Below, piece by piece: positions 52,046 through 59,524 of a DNA stretch of 64,000 nucleotides. The stretch's first letter is position 1; every line of letters starts with the position of its first letter. A program made the position numbers and the translations under genes. The notes under the pieces are model-generated. The model was given only the letters and a program-made list of their open reading frames with translations, ran no database searches and was not told the origin of the DNA. The stretch is from DASZHJ01 sp035604335 (GTDB lineage: Bacteria; Pseudomonadota; Alphaproteobacteria; ATCC43930; CGMCC-115725), in the NCBI GenBank assembly GCA_035604335.1, contig DATNIT010000074.1:1-64000 (forward strand), given 5' to 3'.

Positions 52046-53347
52046 ATGAAACATGCAATCGCACGCCGCTGCGTGCTGACCGCGGCGTTCGCGATCGCCT
52101 TGGGCTGGGGCGCGATGCCCGCGCCCGCTCGCGCCGAGACCGTCACGCTCAATGTCTGGAGCCACGAGGCCGACGAGGACGCCAAGGTGGCGCTGCGCGA
52201 GCAAGCCGCGCGCGACCTCGAGAAGGCGCATCCGGGCGTCACCGTGAAGATCACCTGGTACGAGAAGAATCCGCTGCTCGCCGCGCTCAAGACCGCCCTG
52301 CCCGCGGGCCAGGGACCGGACGTCTTCTACGTCGAGCCGGATTGGACGGAGTACGTGACCGCGGGCTATTTGGCGCCGCTCGACGATCTCGTGAACTGGA
52401 AGACCATCCAGCCCTGGGCGCGCCAGGTGTGGGTGCATGACGGCAAGACCTATGGCCTGCCGCAGGAGGCCTATACGAACGAGATCTATTACAACAAGGA
52501 TCTTCTGAAGAAGCTCGGCGTCGAGCTGCCCGCGAACGCGCAGCTCACGCAGGCGCAATTCCTGGACCTCGTGAAGAAGGCCAAGGCGGCGGGCATGACG
52601 CCGATCGCCCAGGGAGTCGGCGACCGGCCGTTCCCCGGCGCCTACATCGTCGGCGAGGGTCTGCTGCGCAAGCTCGGCAAGGACGACTACCGCAAGCTCT
52701 TCACGGGCAAGCTGTCGTTCACGGATCCGCGCGTCGTCGAGGTCTTCAAATGGACCAAGGAGCTGGTCGACGCCGGCGCCTATCCCAAGAACTTCATGAC
52801 GCTGAAACTCGGCGAATCCCACTACTACTTCTACAGCAAGCCCGGTGCCCTCATGCTGCCGATGGGAAGCTGGTACACCGGCCGCGCCTTCGTGCCGGAG
52901 GACAAGGGCGGCCAGCCCAAGGACTTCCCGCTCGGCGTCATGCAATTCCCCGCGATGGACGGCGCCGCCTGCAACCAGTGCAAGACCTCCGCGATCGGCG
53001 CGAGCTTCGCGATCAACGCGGCGAGCAAGCAGAAGCAGCTCGCGGCGGAGTTCCTCAACGCGATGTCGACGCCCGCGATGGGCAAGCGGTGGATCGAGAC
53101 GGTCTACTTGCAGTCGGCGGTCGACGTCGACGTAAAGAACTTCAGCGGTCCCTATGCCGCCTACTTCACCGAGCTTATGGAGCGGCAGAAGGGCGCCGAC
53201 TATTTCATCGGCGGTCCCCGCGACATGGTCGAGGGACAGTGCAAGGACGCCTTCGCGCAAGTCATGAACGCGGGCTTCCCGGGCGGCCTGCTGTCCGTCG
53301 ACGACACGCTCAAGCAGATGAACGCCGCCTGTTACAAGGGCAGCTGA
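52046..53347 (+). CDS. ABC transporter substrate-binding protein, sugar family (SBP_bac_1)
   Basis: The 433-residue periplasmic protein starts at the ATG at 52046 after GGGGGCC. A Sec signal (RRCVLTAAFAIALGWGAMPA, then ARA-E) precedes TVTLNVWSHEADEDAKVALR. Family motifs are GPDVFYVEPDWTEYVTAGYL, LPQEAYTNEIYYNKDLLKKLG, VMQFPAMDG and AAEFLNAMSTPAMGKRWI. It feeds the MalF/MalG-like permeases that follow. The ligand may be a sugar, polyol or related small organic compound. Confidence 0.94.
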   Translation: MKHAIARRCVLTAAFAIALGWGAMPAPARAETVTLNVWSHEADEDAKVALREQAARDLEKAHPGVTVKITWYEKNPLLAALKTALPAGQGPDVFYVEPDWTEYVTAGYLAPLDDLVNWKTIQPWARQVWVHDGKTYGLPQEAYTNEIYYNKDLLKKLGVELPANAQLTQAQFLDLVKKAKAAGMTPIAQGVGDRPFPGAYIVGEGLLRKLGKDDYRKLFTGKLSFTDPRVVEVFKWTKELVDAGAYPKNFMTLKLGESHYYFYSKPGALMLPMGSWYTGRAFVPEDKGGQPKDFPLGVMQFPAMDGAACNQCKTSAIGASFAINAASKQKQLAAEFLNAMSTPAMGKRWIETVYLQSAVDVDVKNFSGPYAAYFTELMERQKGADYFIGGPRDMVEGQCKDAFAQVMNAGFPGGLLSVDDTLKQMNAACYKGS

Positions 53348-53366
53348 ACTCACCGCTGAGGATCAG

Positions 53367-53482
53367 TGCGTCCTTCGACGCGCTCGCTGCGCTCGCTTGC
53401 TCAGGATGAGGAGCATTCTTGGTGCATCATTTGTTTCACCTCATCCTGAGCAAGGGCCGGTAGGCCCGCGTCGAAGGACGCA
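53367..53482. repeat. Large palindromic element between binding-protein and permease genes
   Basis: Two perfect pairings are nested. TGCGTCCTTCGACGCG (53367-53382) pairs with 53467-53482, and CTTGCTCAGGATGAGG (53396-53411) pairs with 53439-53454, so the whole 116-bp element folds into one long hairpin with an asymmetric bulge. The CCTCATCCTGAG core is typical of a widespread alphaproteobacterial intergenic repeat. It ends 8 bp before the permease start. Confidence 0.9.
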
Positions 53483-53490
53483 ACGCGTCT

Positions 53491-54468
53491 ATGCAAGCGG
53501 GCGGCACCCTGCAGGCAGAGCGGGAGGGGAAAAGCCGAGCGTCCTGGCTCACGCGCCTGCGGCCACGGCCGGAGCCTGACGCGCGCCGCGCGGGACCGAG
53601 CACGCTGGCGATTTTCCTGGCGCCGGCGCTTCTCCTCTATGCCGGCTTCATGGTCTATCCGGTGCTGCGGACGTTCTACAACAGCGTCCACACCATCGGG
53701 CCGCAGAACGTTCAGAAATTCGTGGGTTTCGCCAATTTCCACGAGCTGCTGAGCACCGACCTAGTCTTCTGGAAGGCGGTGGGCAACACCGCGATTTTCG
53801 CGATCGTCGCGACCATTGCCGACGTGCTCGGCGGATTATTGATCGCGCTCTGCCTGTTCTCGCGGCCGCCCTTCGCGAAGCTGCTGCGCGTCGTCTGGTT
53901 CACGCCGGTCCTGATGTCCTACGTCGTCGTCGGCATCATCTGGGTCTGGATCTACGACTACGATTGGGGCCTCGCCAACACCGTGCTCCGCTGGATCGGC
54001 CTCGGCGCCTGGGAGCAATCCTGGCTCGGCGATCCCCATACCGCGCTCGGATCGGTGATGGTGACGCATATCTGGAAGTGGCTCGGCTTCAATATGATCA
54101 TCTTCTTGGCCGCGCTCTCGGCGCTGCCCGGCGAGGTCCTGGGCGCCGCGGAGCTCGACAACTGCGGCTGGTTCGCCAAGCTCGTCTATATCATCATCCC
54201 GATGCTGCGGCCGACCATCGTCAACCTAACCGTGCTCTCCTTCATCGGCAAGATGATGATCTTCGATCTCGTGTGGATCATGACCGGCGGTGGACCGCTC
54301 TGGTCGACCGAAACCGTCTCGACTTATGTCTACAAGCGCGCCTTCGACTGGAACACCTTCGACCTCGGCTATCCCAGCGCTATCGCGGTCCTCTGGTTCA
54401 TCATCATCATGGTCTTCGTCGTGCTCATGACGCGACTGTTCCGTCAGCGCGACAAGCTGGAATTCTAG
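53491..54468 (+). CDS. ABC transporter permease, MalF type
   Basis: The 325-residue permease has a polar, Arg-rich N-terminal extension, then six membrane segments starting at LAIFLAPALLLYAGFMVYPV. It contains FVGFANFHELL and the cytoplasmic EAA loop (LPGEVLGAAELDNCGWFAKL). The start at 53491 directly follows the palindrome and has no ribosome binding site, so its translation may depend on the upstream gene or on the RNA fold. It pairs with the next permease. Confidence 0.92.
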   Translation: MQAGGTLQAEREGKSRASWLTRLRPRPEPDARRAGPSTLAIFLAPALLLYAGFMVYPVLRTFYNSVHTIGPQNVQKFVGFANFHELLSTDLVFWKAVGNTAIFAIVATIADVLGGLLIALCLFSRPPFAKLLRVVWFTPVLMSYVVVGIIWVWIYDYDWGLANTVLRWIGLGAWEQSWLGDPHTALGSVMVTHIWKWLGFNMIIFLAALSALPGEVLGAAELDNCGWFAKLVYIIIPMLRPTIVNLTVLSFIGKMMIFDLVWIMTGGGPLWSTETVSTYVYKRAFDWNTFDLGYPSAIAVLWFIIIMVFVVLMTRLFRQRDKLEF

Positions 54469-54470
54469 CC

Positions 54471-55313
54471 ATGGGATCGCCCGCGGCGTCCTGGCTCTCT
54501 CACGTCCGGCGGACGCCGCTGCTGCTGTTCCTGATGCTCTACACCGTGATTTCCGGCGGTCCCTTTCTCTGGGTCGCCACCATGTCCTTGCGCACGACGC
54601 CGGAGATCTTCGCCGCGCCCTACGCGCTGCCCAGCCGCATCCACTGGGAGAAGTTCGTGGAGGCGTGGACCAAGTCTAACTACAGCACCTACTTCTGGAA
54701 CAGCGTCCTCGTCGTGGTGACCGCCGTCGTCCTGCTCACCGTGCTCGGAGCGATGGTCGCGCACTGCCTCGCCCGCTACCGATTCCGCGGGAGCCGCGCC
54801 GTCCGCTTCGTCATCCTCTCCGGAATGGTTCTGCCGCCGCAGCTGATGATCCTCTCGCTGTTCCAGATCCTGCTGGAATACGGGCTCTACAACACGCTCA
54901 CCGGCCTGATCGTGGTCTACATCGCCGGCCACCTCGCGATGACCGTCTACATCCTCGAGGGCTTCTTCGCGCAGATCCCCCAGGACCTCTTCGACGCCGC
55001 TCGGATGGACGGCTACTCCGATTTCGAGATCTTCTGGCGGATCACCTTGCCGATCGGCGTGCCCGCCCTCTTCACGACGGTGACGCTCAACTTCATCATT
55101 CTCTGGAACGAGTTCCTCTACGCGGTGGTGCTGCTCACCGAGGACGACAAGCGCACCCTGCCGCTGGGCATCATGCATTTCATGGGCAGCCATCAGCTCG
55201 ACGTCGGCATGCTCGCGACCGGATTGATGATTACCATCGCGCCGATCATCCTGCTCTATGCGTTCTTCTCCGAGACGATGATCAAGGGGATGACCGCCGG
55301 CGCGGTCCGCTAG
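54471..55313 (+). CDS. ABC transporter permease, MalG type
   Basis: The 280-residue permease starts 2 bp after the previous stop. It has FLWVATMSLRTTPEIFAAPY, WNSVLVVVTAVVLLTVLGAM, RFRGSRAVRFVILSGMVLPP, the EAA loop (QIPQDLFDAARMDGYSDFEI), and the terminal FFSETMIKGMTAGAVR typical of MalG-type proteins. Six membrane segments are visible. Confidence 0.94.
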   Translation: MGSPAASWLSHVRRTPLLLFLMLYTVISGGPFLWVATMSLRTTPEIFAAPYALPSRIHWEKFVEAWTKSNYSTYFWNSVLVVVTAVVLLTVLGAMVAHCLARYRFRGSRAVRFVILSGMVLPPQLMILSLFQILLEYGLYNTLTGLIVVYIAGHLAMTVYILEGFFAQIPQDLFDAARMDGYSDFEIFWRITLPIGVPALFTTVTLNFIILWNEFLYAVVLLTEDDKRTLPLGIMHFMGSHQLDVGMLATGLMITIAPIILLYAFFSETMIKGMTAGAVR

Positions 55314-55328
55314 GCGCCCGCGGTTCGC

Positions 55329-56447
55329 ATGGCCGTCGTCCAGATCGACAAGCTCACCAAGCGCTACGACGGCGGCGCGGAGCCGGCGGTGTGGGAGGTG
55401 AGCCTCACCGTCGCGAACGGCGAGTTCATGGTCCTGCTGGGTCCATCCGGGTGCGGCAAGTCCTCGGTCCTGCGCATGATCGCGGGGCTCGAGCCCATCA
55501 CCTCGGGCACCGTCTCGATCGACGGCCGCGTGGTCAACCGCGTACCCGCCAAGGACCGGGACATCGCCATGGTGTTCCAATCCTATGCGCTCTATCCCCA
55601 CATGACCGTCTATCAGAACCTGGCTTTCGGTCTGCGCCGGCGGCGCGTGCCGCCCGCGGAGATCGAGCGGCGCGTCAAGGGCGCCGCCGAGCGGCTCGGC
55701 CTCTCGGCGTTTCTGGCGCGCAAGCCCCATGCGCTCTCCGGCGGCCAGCGCCAGCGCGTCGCGCTGGGACGCGCCATCGTGCGCGATCCGAAGGTGTTTC
55801 TGTTCGACGAGCCGCTCTCCAATCTGGACGCAGCGCTCCGGGTCAGCACGCGCAACGAGCTCATCAAGCAGCAGAACGAGATCGGCATCACCACGATCTA
55901 CGTGACGCACGACCAGGTGGAGGCGATGACCATGGGTCATCGCATTTGCATCATGGACAAGGGCGAGGTGATCCAGGTCGGCCATCCGCTCGAGGTCTAC
56001 GGCAATCCCGCCAATACTTTCGTCGCGCGGTTCCTCGGCAATCCCCCGATGAACCTGATGACGGTCGAGCTCGAGACCGTGGACGGGCGGCTTTGCGGCC
56101 GTGTCGCCGGTACCTCGATAGGGCTTGGAGACAACGTCGGCGGGCTCGGGAATGGCTTGATCTTGGGGATCCGGCCCGAGGACCTCTACGAAGTTCCGGC
56201 TCCCGCGGGTCTGGGTCCGATGGCCGAAATCGCGGTGCGGGTGATTGCGGTCGAGCCGCTGGGCGCCGAGACCCTGCTCGTACTCTCAGGCGCCGGCGGA
56301 GCGGAGGAATTCATCGCACGGGTGGGACGGCAGACCAGGCTCAAGCCGGGAGATCGCACCACAATCGCTCTCGACACCGCACGCATCCACCTGTTCGATG
56401 CCGCGACCACCAAAGCCATTCCGCATGGGAGACCAGGAGCGTCATGA
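55329..56447 (+). CDS. ABC transporter ATP-binding protein, MalK/UgpC type
   Basis: The 372-residue ATPase has Walker A GPSGCGKSS, VFQSYALYPHMTVYQNLAFGL, signature LSGGQRQRVALGRAI, Walker B VFLFDEPLSNLDAALR and THDQVEAMTMGHRICIMDKG. The C-terminal TOBE-like domain (LGIRPEDLYEVPAPAG) marks it as a MalK/UgpC subfamily member. Its stop overlaps the next ATG by 4 bp. Confidence 0.95.
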   Translation: MAVVQIDKLTKRYDGGAEPAVWEVSLTVANGEFMVLLGPSGCGKSSVLRMIAGLEPITSGTVSIDGRVVNRVPAKDRDIAMVFQSYALYPHMTVYQNLAFGLRRRRVPPAEIERRVKGAAERLGLSAFLARKPHALSGGQRQRVALGRAIVRDPKVFLFDEPLSNLDAALRVSTRNELIKQQNEIGITTIYVTHDQVEAMTMGHRICIMDKGEVIQVGHPLEVYGNPANTFVARFLGNPPMNLMTVELETVDGRLCGRVAGTSIGLGDNVGGLGNGLILGIRPEDLYEVPAPAGLGPMAEIAVRVIAVEPLGAETLLVLSGAGGAEEFIARVGRQTRLKPGDRTTIALDTARIHLFDAATTKAIPHGRPGAS

Positions 56448-57268
56448 CGGCCCATCGAGCCATCGACTGCCACGCCCACGTCATCGACACCGCCCGCTTT
56501 CCGCTCGACACCGGGCCCGGCTACAAGCCGCGCCCCAATGAGATGGGCCCCAAGGAAACCTATTGCGGCGTGCTCGACGGCCACGCAGTGCGCCATGCGC
56601 TGCTCGTGCAGCCGAGCGGCTACGGATACGACAACGCCTGCATGCTGGATGCGATTGCCTCCTATCCCGGACGCTTCAAAGGCATCGCCGTCCTCGACCC
56701 CGCGACGCCCGAGCGGGAGCTTGCCGCGCTGGCTACGCGCGGCGTGGTGGGCGTGCGGTTCAATCTCGTGAGCTACGAGCGCGACGGGCTTACGCGGCCG
56801 GAGGCAGCGGGCTTCCTCGCGCGACTGAAAGCCTTGGGCTGGTACGCGCAGATCTTCACCGACGACGCGCAGTGGCCGGAGATCGCGGAGATCCTGCGCC
56901 AGAGCGGCGTCAAGGTGCTGATCGACCATTTCGGCCTGCGCGATCTTGCCGGTGGTCTCGACCAACCCGGCTTCCAGGCCGTCTTGCGGCTGGGCCGCGA
57001 GGGCAACGCCGCCGTCAAGCTCTCGGCGCCGTTTCGCATCTCCCGCGAGGCCGACACTTACGGCGACCTGAAGCCGTTCGCAGAGGCCGTCATCGCGGCG
57101 TTCGGCCTCGAGAATTGCGTCTGGGGCTCCGACTGGCCCTTCATCAATATGGCTAGTCCCATGCGATACGCGGCGGCGCTGCAAGCGGCAGAGCAGTGGG
57201 TCGACGCCGCGAATCTCGACCGCGTGCTCTGGCACAACCCCGTTCGCCTCTTCGGCTTCGAAGGATAA
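56444..57268 (+). CDS. Amidohydrolase-2 family protein (2-pyrone-4,6-dicarboxylate hydrolase-like)
   Basis: The 274-residue enzyme has AIDCHAHVIDTARFPLDTGPGY at the start (His-x-His), YKPRPNEMGP, HALLVQPSGYGYDNACMLDAI, PGRFKGIAVLDP and WGSDWPFIN near the end (Asp metal/base site). This is the pattern of 2-pyrone-4,6-dicarboxylate lactonase (LigI) and related lactonases. The location after a sugar ABC importer suggests hydrolysis of a lactone from sugar oxidation, so I do not assign ligI. Confidence 0.85.
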   Translation: MTAHRAIDCHAHVIDTARFPLDTGPGYKPRPNEMGPKETYCGVLDGHAVRHALLVQPSGYGYDNACMLDAIASYPGRFKGIAVLDPATPERELAALATRGVVGVRFNLVSYERDGLTRPEAAGFLARLKALGWYAQIFTDDAQWPEIAEILRQSGVKVLIDHFGLRDLAGGLDQPGFQAVLRLGREGNAAVKLSAPFRISREADTYGDLKPFAEAVIAAFGLENCVWGSDWPFINMASPMRYAAALQAAEQWVDAANLDRVLWHNPVRLFGFEG

Positions 57269-57272
57269 TGCG

Positions 57273-58301
57273 ATGACCGCTCGCTCGACCCCGATCCGCG
57301 TGGCGCTGGCCGGCGCCGGGATGATCAGCCATTACCACCTGATCGGCTGGCGCAACGCTGGCGCGAGCCGCGTCAGGGTGGTCGCGATCTACGATCCCGA
57401 TCGCGCGCGCGCGGAGGCGCGGGCGCGGGAATTCGGCATACCCAAGGTTTACGACAAGCCCGACGCGATGCTCGCCCAAGAGGGCATCGACGCGCTCGAC
57501 GTCGCGTCGCCCCGCGAGACCCACGCGTTCTGGGTCGAGGCCGCCGCCGCGCGCGGTATCGACGTGCTCTGCCAGAAGCCGATGACGCCGACGCTCGGCG
57601 AGTCCGAGGCGTTGGCCCGACGCGTCGCCGGCAAGATCCGCCTGATGGTGCACGAGAACTGGCGTTTCCGGCCCTGGTATCGCGAGATCAAGAGATGGAT
57701 CGAGTCCGGAGAGATCGGCGACATCACGGCCTGCCAGATGATGCTGCTGTCCTCGGGCTTGCTGCCGGACGCGAGCGGCCGCCGTCCCGCGCTGGTGCGC
57801 CAGCCCTTCATGGCCGACGAGCCTCGGATGCTGATCGCGGAAACGCTGATCCACCACATCGATACAGTGCGTTGGCTGGTGGGTCCGCTGCGCGTGGTGA
57901 GCGCTCGGGCCGCGCGGGTGGTGCCGGAGGTCAAGGGCGAATCGCTCGCCACCATCCTGATGGAGACGGCGACAGGCGTTCCGGTGGTGGTCATGGGCAC
58001 CATGGCGGCGCCGGGCTTCCCGTCGCGCACGGGCGACCGGTTGGATCTCATCGGCCGCAGGGCCAGTGCCTCTTTAGAGGCGACCGAGCTGCAGCTGCGC
58101 GGTCCCAAACCGCGGCATCAGAGCTACGACCACGATGCCGGCTATCAGGCCAGCTTCGACGGCGTGATCGCGCATTTCGTCGATTGTCTCGTCACCGGCG
58201 CACCCTTCGAGACCGACCCCGCGGACAACCTCGAGACGCTCCGGCTGGTCGAGCACGCCTATTGGGCGGCCGGGCTGCGCGGCCCCGTGGTTCGTGAATA
58301 G
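57273..58301 (+). CDS. Gfo/Idh/MocA-family dehydrogenase
   Basis: The 342-residue protein has the NAD(P) motif RVALAGAGMISHYHLIGWRN, the second fold element YDKPDAMLAQEGIDALDVASP, and CQKPMTPTLGESEAL, the family's catalytic-Lys motif. GRRPALVRQPFMADEPRMLI and HHIDTVRWLVGPL belong to the C-terminal domain. Members oxidise sugars, inositols or their phosphates. It is 4 bp after the amidohydrolase gene and 10 bp before the next. Confidence 0.92.
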   Translation: MTARSTPIRVALAGAGMISHYHLIGWRNAGASRVRVVAIYDPDRARAEARAREFGIPKVYDKPDAMLAQEGIDALDVASPRETHAFWVEAAAARGIDVLCQKPMTPTLGESEALARRVAGKIRLMVHENWRFRPWYREIKRWIESGEIGDITACQMMLLSSGLLPDASGRRPALVRQPFMADEPRMLIAETLIHHIDTVRWLVGPLRVVSARAARVVPEVKGESLATILMETATGVPVVVMGTMAAPGFPSRTGDRLDLIGRRASASLEATELQLRGPKPRHQSYDHDAGYQASFDGVIAHFVDCLVTGAPFETDPADNLETLRLVEHAYWAAGLRGPVVRE

Positions 58302-58311
58302 GAAACACCGC

Positions 58312-59415
58312 ATGAGCGAGGCCACCTCCATGATCGGGCAGCCGAAATCGGTACTGGACACGCCGGCGCTTCTGGTCGACCTCGACGTGCTCGATGCGAA
58401 CATCAAGCGCATCGCCGATACCTGCCGCGCCCACGGCGTTGGCTGGCGGCCGCACATGAAGGGACACAAGACGCCCGAGATCGCCCGGCGTCAGCTCGCG
58501 GCGGGTGCGATCGGCGTCACCTGCGCCAAGGTCGGCGAAGCCGAAGTCATGGCGGCCGCCGGCATTCGCAACATCCTGATCGCCAACGAGGTGGTGGGAC
58601 CCGCGAAGGTGCGGCGATTGATGGACCTGGTCGGCCCGGCCGATCCGATCGTCGGTGTCGACAGCGTCGTGAGCGCGACTGAGCTCTCCGAGGCGGCACG
58701 AGCGCGCGGCAAGACGCTCAAGGTGGCGATCGAGGTGAACACCGGCATGAACCGCGCCGGGGTCGAGCCGGGCGCGCCGGTGCTGGCGCTCGCGGCAGAG
58801 ATCGCCAAGCTACCGGGCCTGCGCCTCGTCGGGCTTTTCGGCTGGGAGAGCCACGCGGTCACCCTCGCCGACCCCGCGGAAAAGCAGCGCGTGGTTGCGG
58901 AGGCGGTCGGCCAGCTCACGGCCACCGCTCGCGCGTGCCGGGAGGCCGGCCACGCAATCGAGGTCGTGAGCTGCGGCGGCACCGGGACTTTCCCTTATTG
59001 CATCCAGCAGCCCGGCGTCACGGAGGTGCAGATCGGCGGCGCGATCTTCAGCGACCGGCACTACCGCGAGCACTACCACATGGACTTTCCCTTCGCCCTC
59101 ACGGTGCTCGCCACCGTGATCAGCCGTCCGACCCCGACCCGGATCGTGCTCGACGCCGGCCGCAAGACCATGCCGGGCGACGCCGCCATGCCGGAGCCGA
59201 TCGGGCTGCCGCCCATGAGCTTGATGCGGCTCTCGGCGGAGCACGCCAAGATCGAGCTTGCGCAACCCAGCGACACGCCGCGGATCGGCGACAAGGTGGA
59301 ATTCGTCGTGGGGTATCACGACACGACCGTGCACCTGCACGAGGAGATCGTCGCGGTCCGAAACGGACGCATCGAGGCGGTCTGGCGCGTCGCGGCGCGC
59401 GGCAAACTGAAGTAG
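58312..59415 (+). CDS. D-threonine aldolase/D-serine dehydratase-like PLP enzyme (DSD1 family)
   Basis: The 367-residue protein is an alanine-racemase-fold PLP enzyme. It has LDTPALLVDLDVLDANIKRI, then WRPHMKGHKTPEIARRQL where the Lys binds PLP, GVTCAKVGEAEVMAAAGI, and the C-terminal metal-site-like HDTTVHLHEEIVA. Such enzymes cleave D-threonine or hydroxy-amino acids, or dehydrate D-serine. AGGAAA precedes the ATG at 58312. It fits a pathway for an imported D- or beta-hydroxy-amino compound. Confidence 0.88.
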   Translation: MSEATSMIGQPKSVLDTPALLVDLDVLDANIKRIADTCRAHGVGWRPHMKGHKTPEIARRQLAAGAIGVTCAKVGEAEVMAAAGIRNILIANEVVGPAKVRRLMDLVGPADPIVGVDSVVSATELSEAARARGKTLKVAIEVNTGMNRAGVEPGAPVLALAAEIAKLPGLRLVGLFGWESHAVTLADPAEKQRVVAEAVGQLTATARACREAGHAIEVVSCGGTGTFPYCIQQPGVTEVQIGGAIFSDRHYREHYHMDFPFALTVLATVISRPTPTRIVLDAGRKTMPGDAAMPEPIGLPPMSLMRLSAEHAKIELAQPSDTPRIGDKVEFVVGYHDTTVHLHEEIVAVRNGRIEAVWRVAARGKLK

Positions 59416-59524
59416 CGAAGCCCCCTCGAAAGGCACCCATCGGATAGCCATCGCCGGGACTGGTCAGACGGGCTCGGGAGTGGAAGACTGCGCGTGGGGC
59501 TTGGGGTGTGAGCAGGCGGGGGCG

